Positions 47,501 to 56,399 of a stretch of DNA of 64,000 bases are shown here, in pieces. The DNA is taken from contig NZ_MDGR01000007.1 in NCBI RefSeq assembly GCF_002742335.1, positions 1,306,501 through 1,370,500 on the forward strand, in the 5' to 3' direction. The translations under genes were made by a program, and so were the position numbers. Every line of letters begins with the position of its first letter. Positions within the stretch are counted from its first letter, which is position 1. The notes under the pieces were generated by a model. It did no database searches and was not told where the DNA came from. It was given only the letters and a program-made list of their open reading frames with translations. The DNA is from Reichenbachiella sp. 5M10 (GTDB lineage Bacteria > Bacteroidota > Bacteroidia > Cytophagales > Cyclobacteriaceae).

Positions 47501-48077
47501 GCTGACGACTAAGGTAGCAGGTCGAATCAGAAACAACAGCATCTTTTGGGGAGATGCCCGATTGGTCAAGTCAGATGGGTCAGAAGTGTATTTGTCATCG
47601 CTGGACCTACAGTACGAAAATACCCTTTTGCCTTCGTCCAAAGGAATGGATTACTACGATGGGCCAATCAAAATTTCGGGGCAACTGATGGAGAACTCCA
47701 CGCCTGCCATGCCTGATAATCACAAAGAAACAGCACAAATCACCGTCGACTTGTCGGGGATAGATGCCGTGGCATTCAAAGCCAGAATCGGAGGAGACTA
47801 TCCGCTGGGGGACGAATCGGCCAGAAGAAAAACGCTAGCTATCAGATCTGAAGGGAAAGAAGCTAGGTTCTTGTCGGTGATCGAGCCGTATGAGGACGAG
47901 TCTGTAGTGAAATCGGTAAAGGCCAAAAGTGCCAACGAACTGGAGGTAGAACTACTAGATGGCAGAGTGCAGCAGGTCTTCATAGAAAACCTCGATGGAG
48001 ATGACTCTAACATAAAAGTCACGACTAAAGAATACAAAAACGGAAAACTGCTAAGAGAAGAAAGTACGATCAAATGA
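44580..48077 (+). CDS. Heparinase II/III-fold candidate lyase, first of a tandem pair
   Basis: This 1165-aa exported protein has a signal peptide ending IGARAQ. A galactose-binding-like module (about 25-185) precedes an NEW3-like beta domain (about 190-285, YAVEIGNTTNEVQKV), a helical toroid (about 295-625; GGVNNWDLSELAGAF, SDGWWYECAVGYN) and a heparinase II/III beta-sandwich with the hallmark GYHGHFDRTSFLSMMRYGRS. The C-terminal part is a further beta domain. Asn in NNWD, Tyr in ECAVGYN and His in HGHFD are in the expected catalytic order. It likely cleaves beside a uronic acid. It is a clear paralogue of the next gene over its whole length, and their ends overlap as ATGA. The CAZy family is unassigned by me. 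Confidence 0.78.
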   Translation: MKLNQTALLIFVFLISIGARAQPIAHIGSSDFSGWSGIEKVKGNEAMVSSGKRIDFSYPDGENSDKGFRDFYSGADWSIYQGLSFDIYQKKESNAEIELTFEVDEKNTRKLQAKSSAVIQLYGSGWQKVYVPWQLFDLAEGQRGTLQGVKDFSIKLTSAKNQSLKIKGIVLTKGERIYLDASIRGKSAKAGDAVQYAVEIGNTTNEVQKVQLTFPRVGWEAMQASVNPSVVSLNPMEIKTIEVSVQLPATLPAGVREQQRLEAIANGDGSALATMEFTTAVTVPSPFMIHTADNWQKVRDKIENYSWAQAELEVYEEKASKWVVPDIADKLPSMNAQKGKYLFHSNEGGKLMDCAIAYQLTGKEEYAQKCVDFLRKLIDPETGYPTTLRVNQNNFVKEGGIFQDIARTYDMIRTSGLLTEQDHKLIEKTFRLYIETAQLGNDDGGVNNWDLSELAGAFYCALAIQDWTLVDWTLHSPSGILRQFSQGIMSDGWWYECAVGYNLWCATMFSEIGIALRPWGINFIDAEVPIGTTPYYSLLPERMQPGLYGMNFDKWGTMHQNSVSIKDMWDALVPFLDYRGVMFAVNDAQESRVTGEPYELAYYLYKDPEYAAVLNKNEKRNLLYGVPELPQVTSVKNTQSAYADNMGVVQLRSQADGRTQRDQIQAVLHYGTHGGYHGHFDRTSFLSMMRYGRSFFNPEMIWYGYGSYNYKFLVQTSMTKNMVVVDQKMQEPKESFRTLFHTGDMMQATAVETRARWSNPPYGGIVYSYKEGMSFAEKTWEEGRSIDVPENAPEYGKINDFTEPVTQRRVMVMMDDYVVLADYLASDQAHTFDWLFQMKGLKELKAPEKKFIRHDDQLSTDPLGAAQFFTDVNWYQTEGTARTRFEMCFGEGCDNKGTRAPNSEDGPLKIDVFNAWPLENEMATATVPESHGVNKQLWYTVQGDEETLLNDSTGAWILGSQEVSVNVEGKKQLVLTTKVAGRIRNNSIFWGDARLVKSDGSEVYLSSLDLQYENTLLPSSKGMDYYDGPIKISGQLMENSTPAMPDNHKETAQITVDLSGIDAVAFKARIGGDYPLGDESARRKTLAIRSEGKEARFLSVIEPYEDESVVKSVKAKSANELEVELLDGRVQQVFIENLDGDDSNIKVTTKEYKNGKLLREESTIK

Positions 48078-51000
48078 AAACAGAGCGCAAAGAATTAGTA
48101 AGAAGAAGCAAGCCTTGGGTTTTAGTGTTATTGATCTTGATGCTCGCAGCGAGTGTACAGGCTCAGCCCAAGCAACAGGTAGGTTCACTGGATTTTTCAG
48201 ATTGGACTGGCGTGTCAAAAGTCAAAAAGAATGAGGCCGTCGTAGCAGGAGGAGATACGATATCCTACACCTATTCTGACCAGGATCGCATTTATTTCCC
48301 CGGGATCAGTCGACCGTTTAAAGGAGATGCCGCTGATTGGACGCCTTACAGCGGGCTATCCTTTCAGCTCTTCCTCAAAAAAGAAGACAAAATACAGGCA
48401 ACGGCCATTTTCAAGGTAGACTCGCTGGATTACGGTGATCTTAATCCTGTGAGTACGGCACAGATAGAGCTTGCGGGCAAGGGCTGGCATCAGGTGTACA
48501 TCCCCTGGGACATGTTTGATGTGGATGCAGGGCAAAAGGAAGCAACCTTGTTTGCCGTTAAGCACCTTTTGCTATCCGTAGATGCTGGTGCCAACGATAC
48601 TTACAAAATCCGGCGCGTGCAGGTCGTAAAAGGCCTCAATACCTACCTCGAAGCTGATATCCAAGGAAAGTCCGCTGATGCGGGTACGCAAGTGCAATAC
48701 GAAGTACAAGTCGGCAATACCACCGATCAGCCCCAAGGGCTACAGTTGAGAATAGCAACCATGGGCTGGGAGTCGATGCACGCGACTATCGCGCCTGCTA
48801 CGCTACAGCTCGCACCAGGTGAGGTGCAGACCTGCGTGCTCACGGTCGATATCCCAGATCATTTGCCCAACGGCATTCGCGAAAAGCAAATCGTAAAAGC
48901 CATCGCCAATGGAGAGGGTGCAGCAGAAGCCACCTTGGCGTTTACCACAGCGGTGAGTGTGCCCTTTCCTAATATCATATTTACCGCTGAGGGCTGGCAG
49001 AGGATCAGAGACAAAGCAGAAACTTACGATTGGGCTAAAGAAGGCTATGATGAATATGTGAAAAAGGCCGACAAGTGGCAAGTACCCAAAGCGGCAGATT
49101 TTTCAGACGTGGACGGAAGGCCTTTGGGCAAATCCGTCTTTCATACCAGTGCCTATGGAGCGCTCGATTGCGGTATCGCTTATCAGCTGACTGGCAATGA
49201 AGCCTACGTGACCAAATGCCTGAAGCTCTTGCGCCGTTTGATCGATCCACAAACTGGATATCCTGCTACTCTAGTGGGCGGAAGCAATTCTTTTGTAGGT
49301 GAAGGCAAGTTTTGGCAGTCGGTAGCTCGAATGTACGACCTGATCAGAACCAGTCCGCAGGTCACCGCAGAAGATAAAGCACAGATCGAATCTACCTTTC
49401 GCTTGTTTGCGACCCAAACGCTCAAAGGCAATACCAAAGGCGCGATCAGCAACTGGAATGTGGCCGAGCTTACTGCGGCAGTCTACTGTGCGCTCAACTT
49501 GCAAGATTGGCACTTGATCAATCAGCTGCTCGACGGTCCGACGGGTATCTACAAACATCTGGAGCATGGCATCATGAGCGACGGCTGGTGGTACGAGTGT
49601 GCCGTAGGATACAACACCTGGGTGGCTACAGAGTTTTCAGAAATTGCGCTTGCGCTGAAGCCTTGGGGTATTAATTTCAAAGATCGAGAGTTTCCGATAG
49701 GTACGACCAAACACTTTTCGCTACTATCCAGCCGCAGACAAGGCGGCATCATGGGCATGGAGTTTGAAAAGTGGGGCAAAATCGAGAAAAACAGCGTCAG
49801 TATTAAGGATATGTGGGATGCTTCTCTGCCCTTTACCGATTATCGTGGGGTGCTCTTGGCGGTCAATGATGCCGTGGATGGTCGCTTGTCTGGCAAGTCC
49901 TACGAGCTGGCTTACTATCTATATGGCGATCCTGAGTATGCAGCGGTCATCCGTCGTGGCAAGGGGAGAGACCTGCTCTATGGGGTTCCAGACTTGCCGG
50001 ATTATGAGTCCGAGCAGATGACAGTGTCTGCCTATGCAGACAATATGGGGATAGTGCAGCTGCGCTCCCAAACGGCTGGCCGTGAGCAGTCAGAGCAAAT
50101 TCAGGCCGCCTTGCACTATGGTTCGCATGGAGGTTATCACGGTCATTTTGACCGTACCAATTTGGTACACATGAGCCGCTACGGGCGTAGCTTTTATGGT
50201 ACGCTCATGTATTGGTATGGCTACAGTAGCTATCTGTACAAGTTTTTGAAGCAAGTCTCCATTAACAAGAATATGGTGGTCGTGGATGAAAAAATGCAGC
50301 AGCCGGTACCGAATAAGCGTTTACTATTTTATGCAGGTGATATGATGCAGGCGACTGCAATCGAGACGGTCTCCAAGTGGAGCCAGCCACCCTATGGCGG
50401 CATCCCCAGAGAGGGCACTTTCGCCGACAAGATGTGGGAGGAGGGTCGAAGCATCGCACTGCCAGCGGATCAGCCTGAGTTTGGTGAGGTGACACAGTTT
50501 ACCGAGCCGATCCTGCAGCGCAGGGTCATGCTGGTCATGGACGACTATGTGGTGCTGGTCGATTACCTGACCGGTGATGAGGAGCACACGTTTGACTGGA
50601 CTTTCAATGCCAAAGGGTTTAAGGGCATAGAAGCCGATAAGACGACCTACTTGGAGCATACCAACCAGCGGAATACCGACCCGATAGGTAGCGCACAGTT
50701 CATTACCGATTGTGATTGGTGGAGTGTGGAGGGCACCTCGCGCACCAGATTCGAAATGTGCTTTGGCGATGACTGTGACAATAGAGGGGTACGTTTTCCA
50801 CACAGTGTCGATGGTCCGCTCAAAATCGATGTTTTCAATGCCTGGCCCAAGCAGGCCGACATCATGATCGGTACTTCCAATGAGGCCTTCCATGTCAACA
50901 AGCAGCTGTGGTACACCGTGTCTGCAGATGGTGAAATGGTAGTCAACGATAGCACGGGTGCCTGGATATTGGGTAGCAAAGCCATCTCTGTAGGTATCTC

Positions 51001-51595
51001 TGGGACAAAGCAGTTGGAGCTTACAACCCGGACACCCGGTCGCTACGACAACAATTCAATCTTTTGGGGCAATGCCAAAGTGATCTTAAAGGATGGAACA
51101 GAACGGTTTGTGACCACACTCCCGGTCAGGTACGAAAACATTACTAGGCCTGAAAAGGAAGGTCTGGACTACTACGGTGGGCCGGTCAAGATCCAAGGCG
51201 AGCTGTTAGAGCATTCTACACCTGGTATGCCCGAAAGCAATCAAGTAACCGGTAAAATCACCGTGGACTTGTCGGGACTGGATGTGGTCAGGTTCGAAGC
51301 GAAGATCGGAAGCGACTATCCTCTGGGGGACGAGAGCGCAAGGCTCAAAAACATGATCGTGAGGAGCAAAGGCGAGAGTGCCAGGTATTTGGCAGTCGTA
51401 GAGCCCTACGAAGATGAATCGATGATCAAGTCAGTGGTGGCCAAAAACGAAAACGAACTCACCGTGACCCTGACCGACGGACGGGTACAGGAGATCAGGG
51501 TGTCGGACTTGCAAAGTGAGGACGGTGCGGTAGAGGTATCCGTTCAGGAATGGAAGGATGGAAAACTCATCAGAGAAGAACAGACCAAACAATAA
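48074..51595 (+). CDS. Heparinase II/III-fold candidate lyase, second of a tandem pair
   Basis: This 1173-aa protein is the tandem paralogue of the preceding one, with the same module order. It has a signal peptide ending ASVQAQ, a galactose-binding-like domain, an NEW3-like domain (YEVQVGNTTDQPQGL), a toroid with ISNWNVAELTAAVYCAL and SDGWWYECAVGYN, and a beta-sandwich with GYHGHFDRTNLVHMSRYGRS. The candidate Asn, Tyr and His are conserved between the two. GC content is higher than in the first copy, so a very recent duplication is unlikely. Separate divergence, or acquisition as a pair, fits better. Keeping two such large lyases suggests different cleavage sites or sulfation preferences. 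Its frame is intact. Confidence 0.78.
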   Translation: MKTERKELVRRSKPWVLVLLILMLAASVQAQPKQQVGSLDFSDWTGVSKVKKNEAVVAGGDTISYTYSDQDRIYFPGISRPFKGDAADWTPYSGLSFQLFLKKEDKIQATAIFKVDSLDYGDLNPVSTAQIELAGKGWHQVYIPWDMFDVDAGQKEATLFAVKHLLLSVDAGANDTYKIRRVQVVKGLNTYLEADIQGKSADAGTQVQYEVQVGNTTDQPQGLQLRIATMGWESMHATIAPATLQLAPGEVQTCVLTVDIPDHLPNGIREKQIVKAIANGEGAAEATLAFTTAVSVPFPNIIFTAEGWQRIRDKAETYDWAKEGYDEYVKKADKWQVPKAADFSDVDGRPLGKSVFHTSAYGALDCGIAYQLTGNEAYVTKCLKLLRRLIDPQTGYPATLVGGSNSFVGEGKFWQSVARMYDLIRTSPQVTAEDKAQIESTFRLFATQTLKGNTKGAISNWNVAELTAAVYCALNLQDWHLINQLLDGPTGIYKHLEHGIMSDGWWYECAVGYNTWVATEFSEIALALKPWGINFKDREFPIGTTKHFSLLSSRRQGGIMGMEFEKWGKIEKNSVSIKDMWDASLPFTDYRGVLLAVNDAVDGRLSGKSYELAYYLYGDPEYAAVIRRGKGRDLLYGVPDLPDYESEQMTVSAYADNMGIVQLRSQTAGREQSEQIQAALHYGSHGGYHGHFDRTNLVHMSRYGRSFYGTLMYWYGYSSYLYKFLKQVSINKNMVVVDEKMQQPVPNKRLLFYAGDMMQATAIETVSKWSQPPYGGIPREGTFADKMWEEGRSIALPADQPEFGEVTQFTEPILQRRVMLVMDDYVVLVDYLTGDEEHTFDWTFNAKGFKGIEADKTTYLEHTNQRNTDPIGSAQFITDCDWWSVEGTSRTRFEMCFGDDCDNRGVRFPHSVDGPLKIDVFNAWPKQADIMIGTSNEAFHVNKQLWYTVSADGEMVVNDSTGAWILGSKAISVGISGTKQLELTTRTPGRYDNNSIFWGNAKVILKDGTERFVTTLPVRYENITRPEKEGLDYYGGPVKIQGELLEHSTPGMPESNQVTGKITVDLSGLDVVRFEAKIGSDYPLGDESARLKNMIVRSKGESARYLAVVEPYEDESMIKSVVAKNENELTVTLTDGRVQEIRVSDLQSEDGAVEVSVQEWKDGKLIREEQTKQ

Positions 51596-51599
51596 AACA

Positions 51600-53147
51600 A
51601 TGGTGAAAAAAATAGAGAAACAAATGAAGCGTGATACCTGGCGTCCTCAGATACAGGGAGCTAAGGCATTTCTGCTATGGCTATGTGCGATATGGCTCAG
51701 TGCATGTGTAGAGCAGGTAGAAAAAGTAAAAGTATACCCCGCGCCCGAAGGTGTTGAACTGTCCGCAGCCTATCAGGTGACTGTGGAGGGGCAGGAAGTA
51801 CCGATTTTCAAAACCAAAGTCGCCACCAAAGACCCCGTTCCACGTCTCAATCATTCAAGGAGCAAGTTTGGGTTTGCCACCTTTGGTTCTTTCGACATGG
51901 GCGCTGAAGCAGTACAGGTGACAGTTACCTATCCCAAACCTGTTGATTCAGTAAAAATATTGCCTAGCTCTTTTGGGATCGAACCGACTATAGCAGGTAA
52001 TACGGTCAGCTTTGAGGTGGCTCAACCTCAACATTTGACGATCGAGTTCAATGGTGACTGGCATGAGTCTCTGCACATTTTTGCCAACCCTATGGAACAA
52101 AACGTACCGAGTCCAGACGACCCCAATGTGATCTATTATGGCCCGGGCGTACATGAGGTAACCCACGTCGAGGTAAAGGATGGCCAGACCGTCTACCTGG
52201 CTGGAGGGGCATACTTGCGCGCCATGGTAGATCCTGACGAAGCAAAAATGGAGAAGGTAATCGGTCAGAACCAGACACCGCCTACTTTCTTTTTGGAGGG
52301 CACGAATATGACCATTCGTGGACGGGGGATCATCGATCAATCCGCCATCCCCAAAAAGAAACGACGATACACCATTTTTGCGCAGCATTCTGAAAAAATT
52401 AGCATCGAGGGTGTTACGATCGTCGACCCTAGTCACTGGACGATCCCTCTACAGGCATCGGACGATCTGCATGTCGACAATGTCAAGATCATCGGCTGGA
52501 GAGGCAACTCCGACGGGGTGGATATCTCCAATAGCCGTACCGCGCTGGTCGAAAATTGCTTCATGCGCACCTTGGATGATGCCGTAGTGGTCAAGTCTTT
52601 TCCCGGCAAGGGAGAGGTCAGAGACATACATACCCGAAAGATCGTAGTATGGAACGAGCTGGCGCATGCCCTGAGCATAGGCGCGGAGATTCATGAAAAT
52701 GTAAGCAATGTCCTTTTCGAAGACTGTGACGTGATCCATGACGTAGGGCGCGAGACTGCCTTGCGCATTTACCATTGCGATGATGCATTGATCAGCGATG
52801 TTACCTTCCAAAACATCCGCGTGGAGGAAGCCCGCAGGCTGATCTCAGGCTGGATCGGCAAGACGCGATGGACCGAGAGCGAGGAGCGTGGCAATGTGCG
52901 CAACGTCTTGTTCAAAGACATCGTGGCGACTTCCGCACCCATAGATACGACCCTCACGGGATTTCAGGACGGGACGGACTGGAAGCCCTACATCATCCGT
53001 GACCATGCCAGTATGCAGCTCATCGGTTTTGACGATGAGCATACCATCGAAGGGGTGGTTTTCGACAATGTGGTGCTGGATGGCAAAAAGGTGACGGCTG
53101 ATCAGATCACGATCAATGAGTTTGTGAAAGATGTGTCTTTCGAATAA
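51600..53147 (+). CDS. Clan GH-N (GH28/GH49-like) beta-helix glycosidase, lipoprotein
   Basis: This lipoprotein has about 515 aa when started at ATG 51600, 4 nt after the upstream stop; the reading from 51558 overlaps the lyase gene and is less likely. The lipobox is at IWLSACVEQ. An N-terminal beta-sandwich (about 30-180) precedes a parallel beta-helix with GNSDGVDISNS (N303, D305, D308), a DD pair (D326-D327), AHALSIGAE and ALRIYH. These sit where GH28 has NTD, DD, GHG and RIK. The changes (NSD, no GHG, RIY) and the front sandwich are closer to GH49 dextranase-like layouts. Substrate is unknown; an alpha- or beta-linked hexose or uronate in the glycan backbone or branch is likely. Confidence 0.72.
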   Translation: MVKKIEKQMKRDTWRPQIQGAKAFLLWLCAIWLSACVEQVEKVKVYPAPEGVELSAAYQVTVEGQEVPIFKTKVATKDPVPRLNHSRSKFGFATFGSFDMGAEAVQVTVTYPKPVDSVKILPSSFGIEPTIAGNTVSFEVAQPQHLTIEFNGDWHESLHIFANPMEQNVPSPDDPNVIYYGPGVHEVTHVEVKDGQTVYLAGGAYLRAMVDPDEAKMEKVIGQNQTPPTFFLEGTNMTIRGRGIIDQSAIPKKKRRYTIFAQHSEKISIEGVTIVDPSHWTIPLQASDDLHVDNVKIIGWRGNSDGVDISNSRTALVENCFMRTLDDAVVVKSFPGKGEVRDIHTRKIVVWNELAHALSIGAEIHENVSNVLFEDCDVIHDVGRETALRIYHCDDALISDVTFQNIRVEEARRLISGWIGKTRWTESEERGNVRNVLFKDIVATSAPIDTTLTGFQDGTDWKPYIIRDHASMQLIGFDDEHTIEGVVFDNVVLDGKKVTADQITINEFVKDVSFE

Positions 53148-53173
53148 GGAATAGGTAATAAAGGAAAGAAACC

Positions 53174-55819
53174 ATGCAAAGGAAATTGGGGTTGTACATT
53201 TTGAGTCTTCTGGCAGTTGTACAGGTACAGGCACAGGCTGTGAAAGACACCGAAGGGAAGACTCACAAAGTGATCCAAGAAGTGGTGCGAATGCCTGCCG
53301 AAGATTGGCCAGTATTGACTAGCTACGATCAAGACCATATCGCCAGAATCGCCATGCCGATCGGTGGTATCGGGACGGGTACGGTATCACTGGGAGGTCG
53401 GGGCGACCTGAGAGATTGGGCGATTATGAACACGGGTGCCATTGGTTATATACCTACCAGTGAGCACCGTGGATACATAGGGCCATTTTTTGCATTATTC
53501 ACCCAAACAGCCGATGGCCAGCGTGCCACTCGGGCGCTCGAAGGACCCCTGGACGTGTCTTTATACGAAGGCCCTTTCGGGAGCAATACACCCAACCATG
53601 GTTTCCCTCGTTTCGATTCTTGCACGTTCAAGGCAGCCTATCCCTTTGGACAGGTGTTGCTTTCGGACAGTGATATGCCTCTGGATGTGAGAATAAAAGC
53701 ATTTAATCCCTACATCCCTGGAGACGCTGATGCCAGTGGAATACCCATAGCTGTGCTCACTTATGAGTTGACTAATCCCACGGATCAAGCCGTGAAGGCA
53801 TCTGTTTCAGGCAACATGCCCAATTTTATAGGTATGGACGGGGCGGATCAGGAAATGAAAGGGAGAGGCTTTTGGACCGCTACTGGCGCAAAAGACAATA
53901 AAAACGATTTCCGCAAGGACAACGGAGTACAGGGAATATACATGCGCTCTGAGGGCGTAGACCAAGGCGATGATGCCTGGGGGACAATGGCCTTGACTAC
54001 CTCAGTAGACGAAAAGATCACCTATCGGACCTCTTGGAGCAAAGACGAGTGGAGCAATGCTCGACTGGACTACTGGGATGATTTTAGCGCCGATGGGCAG
54101 CTCGAAGGCCGCTCACCCAATGAGGAGGATAGGCCTATGGGCTCGCTGGCAGTGGAGGTCAATGTACCTGCCAATAGCAGTAGAGAGGTTACTTTTTACC
54201 TCACCTGGCACTTTCCTAACCGCATGAGCTGGTCTCCACTAGACGATGGTATCGACAATGGGTTGACGAATTACTACGCAACCCAGTATGCTGACGCCTG
54301 GGACGTAGCGGAAAAAGTGGTTCCTCAAATCCCCGAACTTGAAGGGAAGTCTTTGCAATTCGTCAATGCCTTTGTGAATAGCGATTTGCCAGATGTAGTC
54401 AAAGAATCCGCCCTGTACAACAGCAGTACGCTTCGGACCCAGACTTGTTTTAGAACAGCAGACGGCAAATTTTTTGGATGGGAAGGCACGAGCAATGTAG
54501 GTGGGATTTGTCATGGATCTTGTACCCATGTTTGGAATTACGAGCAGGCCACAGCGTTCTTGTTTGGCGGACTGTCTCGTTCGATGCGAGAGGTCGAGTT
54601 TGGACACGCCACCGATGATTTGGGTATGCTGAATTTTCGCGTCGGATTGCCATTGGAGAGAGCCACTTACTTTGATCGCACCGCAGCGGACGGTCAAATG
54701 GGTAGCATCATGCGTATGTACCGGGATTGGCAGTTGAGTGGAGACGATGAACTATTGCTCAAACTCTGGCCCAATGTAAAAAAGGCCATGGAATACTGCT
54801 GGATAGATGGAGGCTGGGATGCCGACAAAGACGGCGTGATGGATGGATGCCAGCACAATACGATGGATGTGCAGTATTTTGGTCCCAATCCGCAAATGGG
54901 CATTTGGTATCTGGGGGCACTGCGGGCATCGGAAGAAATGGCCAGATACACAGGAGATGTGAAATTTGCTAAAACCTGTCATAAACTATTTGAGAAAGGC
55001 AGCAAATGGATCGATGACAACTTGTTCAATGGCGAATATTATATCCATTTGATAGAAGCACCAGAAAGTAGAGATGACATAGCACCATCGCTCCTCAAGG
55101 GACTAGAGTCCAAGGATCTTGGCAATCCGGATTACCAGCTAGGCGAGGGATGCCTGGTGGATCAACTGGTAGGGCAATATCTCGCACACATATGTGGACT
55201 CGGCTACCTTACCGATGAGCAAAACGTAAAGACTACGCTGCAAAGCATCATGAAATACAACTATCGAGACGATAGCAATTCGGATTTTAATAGCATGCGT
55301 TCCTTTGTGCTAGGAGATGAAAAATCCCTCGTGATGGCCAGCTATCCGGGCGATCGTCCGAAACACCCCTTTCCCTATTTCACAGAAGCCATGACAGGAT
55401 TTGAATACACTGCGGCTGTAGGGATGCTATACGAAGGGCAAACCGAAGATGGACTATTGAATATCAAAAATATCAGAGATCGCTATGATGGTCTAAAGCG
55501 AAACCCATTCAATGAGGCAGAATGCGGACATAATTATGCCCGCGCCATGGCGAGTTGGGGGGCAGTGGTCGCATTATCAGGGTTTCAATATTCTGCTGTG
55601 GATCAGTCGATGGCTTTTGCCCCTTTCGAAGGAAGTATGTTTTGGTCCAATGGCAGTGCGTGGGGCGTATGTACACAGTCCGATTCTACAGTAGAGCTGT
55701 CAGTGGCTCATGGGTCGGTGTTATTGAGCTCTTTCTCTTTGACCGATGAGACCCAATTGACATTCGAAAAGCCACTAAAAATTCAGGCGGGCGAAAAGGC
55801 AGTTTTAGATATCAGATAA
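53174..55819 (+). CDS. GH116 family beta-glycosidase
   Basis: This 881-aa exported enzyme has a signal peptide ending VQVQAQ. The N-terminal GH116 beta-sandwich contains MPIGGIGTGTVSLGGRGDLRDW, the family's most typical stretch. The C-terminal (alpha/alpha)6 domain carries the probable nucleophile E457 in THVWNYEQA and the probable acid/base D565 in CQHNTMDVQYFG. Known members are beta-glucosidases, beta-xylosidases and beta-N-acetylglucosaminidases, so it probably removes a beta-linked terminal sugar from imported or surface-bound oligosaccharides. It is flanked by 26-nt gaps on both sides, consistent with a single transcript. The precise sugar cannot be inferred from sequence. Confidence 0.88.
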   Translation: MQRKLGLYILSLLAVVQVQAQAVKDTEGKTHKVIQEVVRMPAEDWPVLTSYDQDHIARIAMPIGGIGTGTVSLGGRGDLRDWAIMNTGAIGYIPTSEHRGYIGPFFALFTQTADGQRATRALEGPLDVSLYEGPFGSNTPNHGFPRFDSCTFKAAYPFGQVLLSDSDMPLDVRIKAFNPYIPGDADASGIPIAVLTYELTNPTDQAVKASVSGNMPNFIGMDGADQEMKGRGFWTATGAKDNKNDFRKDNGVQGIYMRSEGVDQGDDAWGTMALTTSVDEKITYRTSWSKDEWSNARLDYWDDFSADGQLEGRSPNEEDRPMGSLAVEVNVPANSSREVTFYLTWHFPNRMSWSPLDDGIDNGLTNYYATQYADAWDVAEKVVPQIPELEGKSLQFVNAFVNSDLPDVVKESALYNSSTLRTQTCFRTADGKFFGWEGTSNVGGICHGSCTHVWNYEQATAFLFGGLSRSMREVEFGHATDDLGMLNFRVGLPLERATYFDRTAADGQMGSIMRMYRDWQLSGDDELLLKLWPNVKKAMEYCWIDGGWDADKDGVMDGCQHNTMDVQYFGPNPQMGIWYLGALRASEEMARYTGDVKFAKTCHKLFEKGSKWIDDNLFNGEYYIHLIEAPESRDDIAPSLLKGLESKDLGNPDYQLGEGCLVDQLVGQYLAHICGLGYLTDEQNVKTTLQSIMKYNYRDDSNSDFNSMRSFVLGDEKSLVMASYPGDRPKHPFPYFTEAMTGFEYTAAVGMLYEGQTEDGLLNIKNIRDRYDGLKRNPFNEAECGHNYARAMASWGAVVALSGFQYSAVDQSMAFAPFEGSMFWSNGSAWGVCTQSDSTVELSVAHGSVLLSSFSLTDETQLTFEKPLKIQAGEKAVLDIR

Positions 55820-55845
55820 ACAATACAACGGATTTTAGAAAGCTG

Positions 55846-56391
55846 ATGAATATAGAAAGAAAGAAAATTGGTCTGATGCTGGCCTTGATAATCATCACTT
55901 TTTGTGGATGTCAAAACGATTGGAAATCAGCATTTGATACTCAGCTTGCTGAGTTGGGCCATCGCAATTGGATTGTGGTTGCCGATTCGGCTTATCCTTC
56001 ACAAAATTCGAAAGGGATCACCACGCTGGTAACAGGGGAAAGCCAAACAGAAATTTTGACCTACGTATTGCAGCAAATCGAATTAAGTCCTCATGTGAGG
56101 CCAAAAATTATGTTCGATCAAGAGTTGGCTTTTGTGACCGATCAGAATGCACCCGGAGTGGGGAGTTACAAAGAGGATTTAGATAGGTTATTGGGTAGCA
56201 GTGAAGTTGCTGAGATGTCGCACGAACAGATTATTGAGCAATTGGATCGTGCGTCGGAGATGTATAAGGTATTGATTCTAAAAACCAATATGACCATTCC
56301 GTATACCTCCGTTTTTATTAATCTCGATTGTGACTATTGGAGTGAGGGCAAAGAACAGCGATTGCGAAGTGTCATGGGCAAAGCAGAATAA
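55846..56391 (+). CDS. RbsD/FucU-like mutarotase domain lipoprotein
   Basis: This 181-aa protein has a lipoprotein signal (ITFCGCQND). The mature part begins LAELGHRNWIVVADSAYP, which parallels the 'LGHGDxIVIADANFP' opening of the RbsD/FucU family of ribose pyranase and fucose mutarotase. Near the end, PYTSVFINLDCDYW parallels the family's C-terminal active-site strand. RbsD/FucU proteins normally act in the cytoplasm; this one appears exported and lipid-anchored. It may interconvert fucose anomers released by the surface or periplasmic enzymes before uptake by FucP. That role is inference. The HGH triplet is HRN here, so activity may be altered. It sits between GH116 and the second beta-helix gene. 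Confidence 0.6.
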   Translation: MNIERKKIGLMLALIIITFCGCQNDWKSAFDTQLAELGHRNWIVVADSAYPSQNSKGITTLVTGESQTEILTYVLQQIELSPHVRPKIMFDQELAFVTDQNAPGVGSYKEDLDRLLGSSEVAEMSHEQIIEQLDRASEMYKVLILKTNMTIPYTSVFINLDCDYWSEGKEQRLRSVMGKAE

Positions 56392-56399
56392 CGAAAGAT

